Assembly: GCA_036500205.1 (NCBI GenBank)
Contig: DASYCK010000207.1
Span: 1-6,956, forward strand
Direction of reading: 5' to 3'
DNA: 6,956 nucleotides
From: DASYCK01 sp036500205
Lineage (GTDB): Bacteria; Myxococcota_A; Polyangia; Fen-1088
In this document: piece by piece, positions 1-6,488 of the stretch
Layout: each line of letters begins with the position of its first letter
Numbering within the stretch: the stretch's first letter is position 1
The notes under the pieces: model-generated
The model's database searches: none
The model's input: the letters and a program-made list of their open reading frames with translations, nothing else
What the model was told of the DNA's origin: nothing
Translations under genes and position numbers: made by a program

Positions 1-292
1 GTCCACGAACGCGGCGCGCCTGTTCGGGCTGTATCCGCGCAAGGGGACGATCGCGGTCGGATCGGACGCCGACCTGGTCATCTGGGACACGCACGCGCCG
101 CGCCCCATCCACGGCGACGCGCTGCTGTCGCGCGCTGGGCACACGGTCTACGAGGGGCACTCCACGCGCGCGTCTGTGCACACGACGATTCGCCGGGGCG
201 AGATCGTCTACGCCGACGGCAAGGTGGTGGGGCGGCCGGGCACGGGCCTGGTGCTCGGCTGCGGCAAGACCGAACCGCCGGTTCGGCGCTAG
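1..292 (+). CDS. hydA: Dihydropyrimidinase / D-hydantoinase, C-terminal part (5' end outside window)
   Basis: This is the last 96 codons of a gene that starts upstream of the window. It is read in the frame beginning at base 2 and ends at TAG 290-292. The visible protein contains FGLYPRKGTIAVGSDADLVI followed by a segment rich in D, W and H. Further on it has RRGEIVYADGKVVGRPGTG. This order matches the C-terminal end of cyclic amidohydrolases of the dihydropyrimidinase/D-hydantoinase family, whose members open hydantoin or dihydropyrimidine rings in the cytoplasm. The metal-binding histidines and the carboxylated lysine of the active site lie in the missing N-terminal part, so activity cannot be judged. 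The related allantoinase and phenylhydantoinase subfamilies cannot be excluded. The stop codon lies inside the left arm of the inverted repeat at 289-341. Confidence 0.85.
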   Translation, partial: STNAARLFGLYPRKGTIAVGSDADLVIWDTHAPRPIHGDALLSRAGHTVYEGHSTRASVHTTIRRGEIVYADGKVVGRPGTGLVLGCGKTEPPVRR

Positions 293-341
293 TAACGTAT
301 CCTTGACTAGACTCTGTCGTTAGTAAAGAATACGTTACTAG
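289..341. promoter_or_regulatory. 12-bp inverted repeat with extra half-site upstream of fic; likely operator
   Basis: CTAGTAACGTAT at 289-300 and its exact reverse complement ATACGTTACTAG at 330-341 are separated by 29 bases. A third half-site, TAGTAA, occurs at 321-326. It forms an inner inverted repeat with TTACTA at 335-340, with an 8-base spacer. The direct copies of TAGTAA start at 290 and 321, about three helical turns apart. The region is AT-rich in a GC-rich setting and encloses a candidate promoter. This looks like a regulator-binding site, plausibly for the winged helix of the Fic protein itself. A stem-loop at the end of the hydantoinase transcript is the alternative, but no T-run follows the right arm. 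Confidence 0.6.
303..331 (+). promoter_or_regulatory. Candidate sigma-70 promoter for fic
   Basis: TTGACT at 303-308 matches five of six bases of the -35 consensus. With a 17-base spacer it is followed by AAGAAT at 326-331, which matches four of six bases of the -10 consensus. Transcription would start near 338 and give a leader of about 60 bases before the GTG at 402. The -35 lies between the arms of the inverted repeat, and the -10 touches its right arm, as expected for a repressible promoter. The -10 is weak, so the exact position is uncertain. Confidence 0.4.
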
Positions 342-401
342 GCTCATCCGTCAGTCGCGCGGGCTTTCCTGGTCCTGCTGGTCCTGGGCCCGAGTCGAAC
401 C

Positions 402-1613
402 GTGCCGAAGAGAATCACCGGACGATACGAGCGTACGACCTTCGGGGACGAAGAGGTCGCGGCCTTCGTGCCGCACCCGCTCCCGCCGACGAAGCCACCG
501 ATCGTCGCCGCCCTCCTCGCCGAGCGCATCCGCGCCGCCGAGCAGTCGCTCGTCCGCCTCGAGCTGGCGGGCGAGATGGTCCCGTCACTCGATTGGTTCA
601 TCTACGCCTTCGTCCGCAAGGAGGCCGTGCTGTCGTCCCAGATCGAGGGGACGCAGGCGACGCTGGTGGATCTGCTCGCCTTCGAGGCGCAGGAGAGCGA
701 ACACGAAGGCGAGCAAAAGCGTGCTTCCCCGAACGCCGACGTGGAGGAGATCTGCAACTACCTCGATGCGCTCAACTATGCGCGCGGCCAGCTCCTCGAT
801 CCGAAGGGGCTACCGCTGTCGATGCGCCTGTTGAACGAGACGCATCGGCGGCTGATGCGCGGCGTCCGCGGCGCCGAGAAGATCCCCGGCGAGATACGCC
901 GCAGTCAGAACTGGATCGGGGGCAGCCGTCCCGGCAACGCCACCTTCGTTCCTCCGCCACCGCACATGCTGCGCGAAGTGCTGAGCGCCTTCGAAAAGTA
1001 CCTTCACGGTGGCGACCACGCCCTGCCGCCCCTGGCGCGCGCCGGACTTCTGCACGCGCAGTTCGAGATCATTCACCCGTACCTCGATGGCAATGGCCGC
1101 ATCGGGCGGCTGCTCGTGACGTTGCTGCTCGATGAGTGGAAGTTACTCACCAAGCCTCTGCTTTACCTGAGTCTGTTCTTCAAGCGCCATCGCACCGACT
1201 ACTACCGCCGGCTCGATGCCGTGCGCATCGACGGGGATTGGGAGGGATGGCTCGACTTCTTTCTCGACGGGGTCGCCACCATCGCCGACGAGGCGGTCGC
1301 ATCGGCGCGCGAGCTGTTCACGTTGATTGCGGCCGATCGCGCGCGCGTGCTCGCGCACCCGGGAATGTCCATCGTCGCGGCGAGGCTCTTCGAGCTGACG
1401 CCGAGACACCCCATGGTGACCGTCGCGTCGGTCATGAAGCTGGTGGAGACGACCAAGCCGACGGCCGGACGGGCGATCGAGCTGCTGGTCGGGGCCGGTG
1501 TGCTCGTCGAGACGACGGGCAGGAAGCGCGATCGCTCCTTCACCTACCAGAGCTATCTCGACCGGCTGCGCGTCGGCACCGAGCTGGAAGGTCCGGCGAG
1601 GCCGAAAGGCTGA
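402..1613 (+). CDS. Fic-family protein (AMP-transferase) with inhibitory N-terminal helix and C-terminal winged helix
   Basis: The protein has 403 residues. Fic enzymes usually transfer AMP from ATP to a hydroxyl of a target protein. The core motif HPYLDGNGRIGR is complete at residues 225-236, with catalytic H225, acidic D229 and R233/R236. An N-terminal inhibitory motif of the form (S/T)xxxE(G/N) is present as SSQIEG, S78 to G83, with E82 expected to block ATP gamma-phosphate binding. This makes it a self-inhibited, class II type Fic. Residues about 10-95 match the Fic N-terminal domain (GRY...VPHPLPP). The flap is near 168-187. Residues about 335-385 look like a winged helix, suggesting DNA binding and self-regulation. 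The GTG start at 402 has only a weak ribosome site, but there is no other ATG, GTG or TTG after the in-frame stop at 339, and the N-terminus fits the family. The target is unknown. The length and architecture resemble chromosomal Fic proteins such as Shewanella SoFic, not Doc or VbhT. Confidence 0.93.
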   Translation: MPKRITGRYERTTFGDEEVAAFVPHPLPPTKPPIVAALLAERIRAAEQSLVRLELAGEMVPSLDWFIYAFVRKEAVLSSQIEGTQATLVDLLAFEAQESEHEGEQKRASPNADVEEICNYLDALNYARGQLLDPKGLPLSMRLLNETHRRLMRGVRGAEKIPGEIRRSQNWIGGSRPGNATFVPPPPHMLREVLSAFEKYLHGGDHALPPLARAGLLHAQFEIIHPYLDGNGRIGRLLVTLLLDEWKLLTKPLLYLSLFFKRHRTDYYRRLDAVRIDGDWEGWLDFFLDGVATIADEAVASARELFTLIAADRARVLAHPGMSIVAARLFELTPRHPMVTVASVMKLVETTKPTAGRAIELLVGAGVLVETTGRKRDRSFTYQSYLDRLRVGTELEGPARPKG

Positions 1614-1631
1614 CCGGACCGCGCCGCATTT

Positions 1632-1658
1632 CGCCATCGAGAAAACGCTTTCATGGCG
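1632..1658 (+). other. Intercistronic hairpin between fic and the FIST gene
   Basis: CGCCAT (1632-1637) pairs with ATGGCG (1653-1658), and inside it GAAA (1641-1644) pairs with TTTC (1649-1652). Together they form a 10-bp stem with a 3-base bulge and a 4-base loop. It lies in the 70-bp gap after the fic stop. No T-run follows, so it is not a standard terminator. It could modulate read-through or protect the mRNA end if the two genes share a transcript. Confidence 0.3.
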
Positions 1659-1683
1659 CCCGGCACCGGAGTAAGAGGGCGAC

Positions 1684-2886
1684 GTGCTTCGCGCAGGGTC
1701 GGGATTCGCAGTCACGGATGACGGCTCGGCCGCCGGGCGCATGGCGACGCAGCTGGCGCTGAAGGCGGCGGCGCTGCCGTCGGCGCAGCTGGCGATGGTG
1801 TTCGCCGGCGCGCGCCACGGCAGCGACGAGTTTCGCGCCGTGCTGGCGGCCGTGCGCGAGACGTCGGGGGCGGCGGCGGTGATGGGGTGCTCGACCACCG
1901 GCATCATCACCATGGCCAACGAGATCGAGAACCACAGCGCGGTGGCGGTGCTGCTGTTCGGCGGCGACGAGGCGATCCCGCTGCTGGTGGCGACGCCCGT
2001 GCGCGCCGAGCCTCGGGACGCGGGCTTGCGGCTGGGGAAGGCGGCGCGCGCGCGCCTGGGGTACGACAGCGACGGGGCGACCCTGGTGGTGCTCGTCGAT
2101 CCGCACCACCTGGACGCGTCGGCGTTCGTGGCCGGCATCGCCGAGGGGGCGCCCGGGTTGATGGTGGTGGGCGCGGGGGCCTCGGGCCGCGAGGACGGCG
2201 ACGCGCGCGTGTTCACCGACGGGAAGGCCCTGCCGGACGCGGCGGTGGCGTTCCTGATCCCGGGGCGGCTGTTCCCCACGGTCGGCATGACCCACGGCTG
2301 TCAGGGGGTGTGCGATCCGCTGCCCATCACGGCGGTCGAGCAGAACGTCATCCTGGAGATCGACGGGCGGCCGGCGGCGGATGTCTTGAAAGAGGTGCTG
2401 GCGCTGCCCGGCAATCGGCCGCTCGAGAAGCTGTCGATTCCGCTGCTGGCGGGCATCGGCGATCGGATGTGCGACGAGCGCTCGGACTACGTGGTGCGGC
2501 CGTTCGTGGTGTCGGACGACGATCCGCGGACCCTGGCGGTGCCCGAGCCGGTGCGCACGGGGCAGACGATTCGCTTCACGCTGCGCGACGCGATCGGCGC
2601 ACGAGACGACATGAAAGCGATGCTCGACGAGCAGTCGCACCTGCGCGCGAAGAGCCCGCCCGCGTTCGGGCTGTACTTCAACTGCGCCGGGCGGGGCAGC
2701 GCGCTTTACGGCAAGAGCGGGCTGGATCCCGATCTGATCCAGCGACGGTTCGGGAACATGCCGCTCGTGGGGATCGAGAGCGCGTTCGAGATCGCGCCGA
2801 CGTGCGGGCGGCCGCAGGTGCACATGCTGACGGGCGTGTTGCTGCTGGCGGGCGCGGGGGCGGACGGGAAGAGCGCGGCGCTGTGA
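1684..2886 (+). CDS. FIST-domain sensory protein (FIST_N plus FIST_C)
   Basis: The protein has 400 residues, has no evident signal peptide or membrane segment, and is probably cytoplasmic. FIST domains are predicted small-ligand sensors found alone or attached to signalling modules. Family signs include the N-terminal stretch with GCSTTG at residues 68-73, the central VGAGASG (162-168) and GMTHGCQGV (201-209), and a C-terminal part with CAGRG (334-338). After these comes a segment ending in HMLTGVLLL (380-388). Both FIST_N and FIST_C appear complete, and no kinase, GGDEF or chemoreceptor domain is fused. GTG 1684 is chosen because an in-frame TAA lies at 1672-1674, AGGG stands four bases upstream, and the first residues fit the family. 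ATG 1741 is a shorter alternative. It lies 70 bp after fic on the same strand and may share its transcript. The ligand and output partner are not visible. Confidence 0.85.
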   Translation: MLRAGSGFAVTDDGSAAGRMATQLALKAAALPSAQLAMVFAGARHGSDEFRAVLAAVRETSGAAAVMGCSTTGIITMANEIENHSAVAVLLFGGDEAIPLLVATPVRAEPRDAGLRLGKAARARLGYDSDGATLVVLVDPHHLDASAFVAGIAEGAPGLMVVGAGASGREDGDARVFTDGKALPDAAVAFLIPGRLFPTVGMTHGCQGVCDPLPITAVEQNVILEIDGRPAADVLKEVLALPGNRPLEKLSIPLLAGIGDRMCDERSDYVVRPFVVSDDDPRTLAVPEPVRTGQTIRFTLRDAIGARDDMKAMLDEQSHLRAKSPPAFGLYFNCAGRGSALYGKSGLDPDLIQRRFGNMPLVGIESAFEIAPTCGRPQVHMLTGVLLLAGAGADGKSAAL

Positions 2887-2892
2887 AAGGCG

Positions 2893-2959
2893 GGGCGCTG
2901 CACCAGCGCCCGTCCCTCACCCGGCCCTTCGGGCCGACCTCTCCCCTGAGGGGAGAGGT
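2893..2959. repeat. Cluster of three adjacent hairpins in a convergent gap (REP-like repeat)
   Basis: Three perfect stem-loops follow one another. Positions 2893-2911 give an 8-bp stem with a CAC loop. Positions 2922-2936 give a 6-bp stem around TTC. Positions 2937-2959 give a 10-bp stem (ACCTCTCCCC / GGGGAGAGGT) around TGA. The last two form a compound palindromic unit of a kind often dispersed between genes in GC-rich proteobacteria. They sit between the convergent FIST and CRP genes. No T-run follows on either strand, so these are probably a dispersed palindromic repeat or mRNA 3'-end stabiliser, though they could help to end transcription from both sides. Confidence 0.6.
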
Positions 2960-2991
2960 GAAGAAGAAGTGGAGTTCTTCCTCTTCTTTGC

Positions 2992-3687
2992 TTACGCGAG
3001 GGCCTTCAGGCCTTCTCGGTCGGCGAGGATGACGCGGCGGCCTTCGTTCTGGATGAGGCCCTTGCGCTTGAACTGAGAGAGGGTCAGCGAGACGGTCTCT
3101 CGGGTGGAGCCGATGAGGTTCGCCATCTCCTGGTGGGTGATCTTCAGCGCGATGACGATGCCGCGACCGTCCTCGATGCCGTGCTGCAGGCCCAGCTCGA
3201 GCAGCAGCTCGGCCAGCTTGGCGCCCACGTCCTTGAAGATGAGCTGCTCGACCCGCGACTCGAGATCCTTGCGGCGCGCGATCAGCGCGCGCGTGAACCA
3301 GTAGGCGGCCTGGCCGCTGGTCGACAGCACCTGGTCCATCGTCTCGCGATCGACCTCGATGGCCAGCGTGGCCTCCATCGCCTCGGCCATCTCCTCGCGC
3401 GGGCCCCCCTCGAGCAGGCAGGGCTCGCCGAAGAAGTCGCCCGTGATCCGATAGGCGAGGGTCAGCTCCTTGCCGTCGCGCGTGACCTTCGAGATCTTCA
3501 CCCGCCCCTGGGCGAGGAAAAACACGCCCTGGGCGCGGTCACCCGGCAGGTAGATCACCTGACGGGCGCGGAATCCCGTTGACTTGGCCCCTGCGACGAG
3601 GCGTAAGATCACGTCACCAGGGACCCGTGCCAGTACGTCGCACTTCTTCAGTAACCCGGCTGTTCGCTTTTCCTCGGCTGTAGGCAT
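2992..3687 (-). CDS. CRP/FNR-family transcriptional regulator
   Basis: Read from ATG 3687-3685 the protein has 231 residues, the usual CRP/FNR length. An upstream in-frame TTG at 3735-3733 would add 16 residues but has no ribosome site. Residues about 15-125 form a cyclic-nucleotide-binding-type beta barrel, with the GDFFGE turn at 83-88. A long dimer helix follows (about 130-165). The C-terminal winged helix contains THQEMANLIGSTRETVSLTL at 184-203, the CRP-type helix-turn-helix. The phosphate-binding region reads PREEMAEA, so the R-S/T pair that binds cAMP in E. coli CRP is absent. Only C16 and C90 are present, so the FNR iron-sulphur cysteines are missing too. The effector is therefore unknown. 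It is convergent with the FIST gene and lies 81 bp downstream of the transporter operon on the same strand, with its own likely promoter. Confidence 0.9.
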   Translation of the reverse strand: MPTAEEKRTAGLLKKCDVLARVPGDVILRLVAGAKSTGFRARQVIYLPGDRAQGVFFLAQGRVKISKVTRDGKELTLAYRITGDFFGEPCLLEGGPREEMAEAMEATLAIEVDRETMDQVLSTSGQAAYWFTRALIARRKDLESRVEQLIFKDVGAKLAELLLELGLQHGIEDGRGIVIALKITHQEMANLIGSTRETVSLTLSQFKRKGLIQNEGRRVILADREGLKALA

Positions 3688-3706
3688 AATCGTTTCTTTG
3701 TACCTA

Positions 3707-3744
3707 CTTTTATCAAGAATCCCTTGGTCATACAAGTTTTTTTT
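3707..3744 (-). promoter_or_regulatory. Candidate promoter and operator of the CRP-type gene
   Basis: On the minus strand a run of eight A (3744-3737) stands directly before TTGTAT (3735-3730), a possible -35. A 17-base spacer leads to TAAAAG (3712-3707), a possible -10 with four of six consensus matches. The A-run could act as an UP element. Overlapping the -35 is CTTG-N6-CAAG (3736-3723), an inverted repeat with the N6 spacing typical of CRP-family sites. This suggests self-regulation. The whole gap is strongly AT-rich compared with the flanking genes. Confidence 0.4.
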
Positions 3745-3768
3745 CGTGACAGAGCTAACGAAGAAAGT

Positions 3769-5754
3769 CTACTGGGGCAGCGCGGCAGATTGGCGGGCCC
3801 CCTTCCGGATAGCCGCCACCCCCCCCAGCAGTAGCAGGAGGGCCGCCGCGAGGACCATCAGGTCGCCGCGCAGCGACATCTTCTCGCCCGCCTCGTCCAG
3901 CCCGTAATAGCCGAGCACGATCAGCACGCCGTTGTTGAGGACGTGAACCAGCATCGACGGGATGATCGACCCGCTCGACAACGCCACCCAGGACAGCAGC
4001 ATCCCCAGCAGCGACGTGGGGACGAACCGCCACACGTCGCCGTGCATGACCCCGAACAGGATCCCCGTCAGCACGCACGACACCGGCACCGAGAACTGTC
4101 GCCGCAGGCCCTGCAGGATGGCGCCACGAAACAGCGACTCCTCGCAGACGGCGGGGGTCACCGCCAGCGCGAACAGCGACAGCGCCAGCGAGCGGGATTC
4201 GCCCGGCGGGTGAATGAGGTGGCGGATGCTGTCCACCACCTCGCGCGGGGGGGGCATCAACCGGTCGGCCAGGATGCCCAGGATGATCCAGCCGGACAGG
4301 CCGATGCACGCGGCCCCGGCGAGCGCCGCGCCACGCGGCCGCGTGAACACCAGCACGTCGCCGAGCGGCCGGCGCACCAGCCGCGCGTACAGCCACACCA
4401 GCCCCAGGAAGCCGACCCACTGCGAGATCAGCAGGCCCGGGATCAGGTCCCAGCGCTGCAGCCAGGTGAACACGAAGAACCACAGCACGAACGCCGTGCC
4501 GAACAGCGACACCGCCTGGCCGGCCGTGGGCGGCAGCGGCGGCCGCAGCACCGTCTTTCGCCCCACCAGGTAGCGCAGCCACGCGCTCAACCCGACCAGC
4601 TCGGAGTCGGTCGAGGCGAGCAGCCGCTCGGAATCGTAGAGCCGCGCCGCGAACGCCAGCGCCAGCGCGCCGAACCCGATCGTCGTCGTCAGCACCACGA
4701 TGGCCGAGAGCAAGCTGGCCTCGCCCAGCATCAGATCGCGCGCCAGCAGGGTCAGGTTCGTCCCCGGGACGAGCAGCGCGATCCCGGACAGGCGGAAGTC
4801 GGCCATGCTGGCCACCAGCGACGGCGTGAAGCACAGCAGGTAGACGGGCATCAACAGCGTCTGTGCTTCCTTGAAGCTGCGGGCCATGGCGCCGATCGCC
4901 ACCATGACGCTGCCGAACAGGAACGCCGCGGGCACGACGATCACCAGGGTTGCGACGGCGCGCGACCAGGGGATGGCCAGGATGGGCGAGCCCGCCGCCA
5001 GCCGCGCCCCCTCGGCGACGGTCAACGACATCGACACGATGTTCAGGAAGCCGGTCAGCAGCGACAGGCTGGCGACGGCCAGCACCTTGCCCGTCATCAG
5101 ATCGAAGCGCTGCACGGGTGACGACAGCAACGTCTCCAAGGTGCCGCGCTCGCGCTCGCCGGCGGTGATGTCGATGGCGGGATAGAACGCGCCCAGCATC
5201 GTCATGATCACGACGATCAGGGGGAGGATCTTCGACAGCACGTAGCCGCCGATCTTCATCTTGGTGGCCAGGCTGTCGCCCGAGACGGCGTACGTCTGGA
5301 AGCAGCCGTTCGGCAGCACGCCCCCCAGCGCGTGATTCACCCGGTCGTGCGCCTGGTCCGAGGCGGGGTGCGTCTCGTCGTAGATCACGCGCACGCCCAG
5401 CGACGGGGTGCCCGGCTTCGCCGGCAGCGCCTCGACGACGGCGTCGACCAGCCCGGCGTTCACGGCGGCCGGCCCGGCGTGCGTCAGATCGTGCGCGACG
5501 TCGAGGCCGCTCCCCTTCTTCGTCAGCTGCGCCAGCAGCGCCGCGCGGGTGCCGGGATCGGCGGCGACCAGCGCCACGTGCGAGGTGCGCGCGTCGTCGG
5601 TGGCCTGCTTGCCCGCCATCACCTCGGCCATCAGCAGCGAGATCAGCGGGTACACGACCAGCGGGAACAGGAACATCACCGTCAAGGTGCGGCGATCGCG
5701 CAGCGTCTCGCGCAGCTCCTTGCGGAACACCACCGCGACGTGGGTCAGGTTCAA
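3769..5754 (-). CDS. ABC-2 permease fused to CPBP (Rce1-like) intramembrane protease
   Basis: The protein has 661 residues. The N-terminal half is an ABC-2/NatB-type permease. It has a first membrane helix at about 24-45, a large outside loop at about 46-169, more helices from about 170, and the conserved GERERGTLETLL motif at 199-210. Further helices lie at about 225-370. A linker (about 371-412) leads into a second membrane part. This carries the three CPBP motifs: EESLFR (E538, E539, R543), FGVMH (F567, H571) and HVLNN (H604, N608). All presumed catalytic residues are present. The start is TTG 5754-5752, which overlaps the ATPase stop as TTGA and implies translational coupling. No ATG fits, and the frame upstream is only a shadow of the ATPase gene. 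The fusion is a known family architecture, but its substrate is not established here. Export of ions, peptides or drugs is possible. A G/C homopolymer of eight interrupts codons 501-503 and another lies near codons 644-646. Confidence 0.92.
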   Translation of the reverse strand: MNLTHVAVVFRKELRETLRDRRTLTVMFLFPLVVYPLISLLMAEVMAGKQATDDARTSHVALVAADPGTRAALLAQLTKKGSGLDVAHDLTHAGPAAVNAGLVDAVVEALPAKPGTPSLGVRVIYDETHPASDQAHDRVNHALGGVLPNGCFQTYAVSGDSLATKMKIGGYVLSKILPLIVVIMTMLGAFYPAIDITAGERERGTLETLLSSPVQRFDLMTGKVLAVASLSLLTGFLNIVSMSLTVAEGARLAAGSPILAIPWSRAVATLVIVVPAAFLFGSVMVAIGAMARSFKEAQTLLMPVYLLCFTPSLVASMADFRLSGIALLVPGTNLTLLARDLMLGEASLLSAIVVLTTTIGFGALALAFAARLYDSERLLASTDSELVGLSAWLRYLVGRKTVLRPPLPPTAGQAVSLFGTAFVLWFFVFTWLQRWDLIPGLLISQWVGFLGLVWLYARLVRRPLGDVLVFTRPRGAALAGAACIGLSGWIILGILADRLMPPPREVVDSIRHLIHPPGESRSLALSLFALAVTPAVCEESLFRGAILQGLRRQFSVPVSCVLTGILFGVMHGDVWRFVPTSLLGMLLSWVALSSGSIIPSMLVHVLNNGVLIVLGYYGLDEAGEKMSLRGDLMVLAAALLLLLGGVAAIRKGARQSAALPQ

Positions 5755-6488
5755 GCGGCCACCAGGTCGGTCACCAGGCGCAGGAACGCTTCTTCCAGGC
5801 TGCTGGCGTTGCCGGCCAGCGCGCGCAGCTCCGGCGGCCGCCCCTCCGCCAGCAGTCGCCCCTCGTACAGCAGGCCGATGCGATCGCACAGCAGCTCGGC
5901 CTCGGCCAGGTAGTGCGTCGAGAAGATGACCGCCTTGCCGCGCGCCCGCTCGGCGCCGATGTACTCGCGCAGGAACCGGCTCGCCAGGACGTCGAGGCCG
6001 ACGGTCGGCTCGTCGAGGATCAGCACGGGGGGATCGTGCAGGGCCGCCCGCGCCACCGAGATGCGCTGCTTCTGTCCCGACGACAGCGCCTCGCAGCGGC
6101 GGTCGAGGAGGTCGTGCAGGTCGAGGATGCCGGAGAGCTCGGCGGTGCGCTCGGCCACGCGCGCGCGGGTCATCCCTTCCAGGGCGCCGAAGTAGGCCAG
6201 CATCTCGCGGCCGGTGAGGCGGCCGTACAGTCCGGTGGTGCCGGTCAGGAAGCCCAGGCGTCGTTGCGCCTCGCGTGGATCCTGTCCGCAGTCGACGCCA
6301 TCGATGCGCGCCGTCCCTTCCGTGGGGCGCAGCAGACCCGCCAGGATCCGCAGGGTGGTGGTCTTGCCGGCGCCGTTCGGCCCCAGCAGCCCGTAGATCT
6401 CGCCAGCGGCGACGGAGAACGACAGCCCCGCGACGGCGGTGCGCTGGCCGAATCGCTTTTTCAACCCCTCGACGGTAACGGCGGACAT
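5751..6488 (-). CDS. ABC transporter ATP-binding protein, NatA-like
   Basis: The protein has 245 residues, a single nucleotide-binding domain that powers the permease encoded next to it. Walker A is GPNGAGKT (36-43), the signature is LSSGQ (135-139), Walker B is VLILDE (155-160), the D-loop is at GLD (164-166), and the H-loop is H192 in STHYLAEAE. The Q-loop position reads FLTGTTGLY (80-88), so the usual glutamine is replaced. This pattern is shared with NatA-type exporters as I recall them. The ATG at 6488-6486 fits the family N-terminus, and no upstream start is available, although no clear ribosome site precedes it. Its TGA overlaps the TTG of the permease gene. The C-terminus after about 210 follows the NatA pattern (EGRLLAEG, then LEEAFLRL). 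It is transcribed away from the sigma gene. The substrate is unknown. Confidence 0.94.
   Translation of the reverse strand: MSAVTVEGLKKRFGQRTAVAGLSFSVAAGEIYGLLGPNGAGKTTTLRILAGLLRPTEGTARIDGVDCGQDPREAQRRLGFLTGTTGLYGRLTGREMLAYFGALEGMTRARVAERTAELSGILDLHDLLDRRCEALSSGQKQRISVARAALHDPPVLILDEPTVGLDVLASRFLREYIGAERARGKAVIFSTHYLAEAELLCDRIGLLYEGRLLAEGRPPELRALAGNASSLEEAFLRLVTDLVAA

Noticed and set aside
289..341. Inverted repeat as the ends of a tiny insertion element
   Set aside because: It spans only 53 bp, shows no flanking target duplication and encloses a promoter-like sequence. An operator or stem-loop explains it better.
342..401. N-terminal extension of Fic with a leucine-rich, signal-like stretch
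   Set aside because: The frame is open from 342 but contains no ATG, GTG or TTG before 402, and Fic relatives start close to the GRY motif. The hydrophobic stretch comes from a GGTCCTG direct repeat in the leader.
1143..2823. Long minus-strand open frames opposite fic and the FIST gene
   Set aside because: They are arginine-, alanine- and histidine-rich low-complexity shadows of the GC-rich plus-strand genes, with no recognisable domain. The plus-strand frames carry clear Fic and FIST motifs.
3745..3768. Terminator after the permease-protease gene
   Set aside because: The A8/T8 run is near, but I find no stable GC-rich stem directly before it on the minus strand, so it is better explained as part of the CRP gene promoter.
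3943..5913. Long plus-strand frames opposite the permease and ATPase genes
   Set aside because: Compositions dominated by R, Q, H and A are typical of antisense frames of GC-rich membrane-protein genes. The minus-strand genes are unambiguous.
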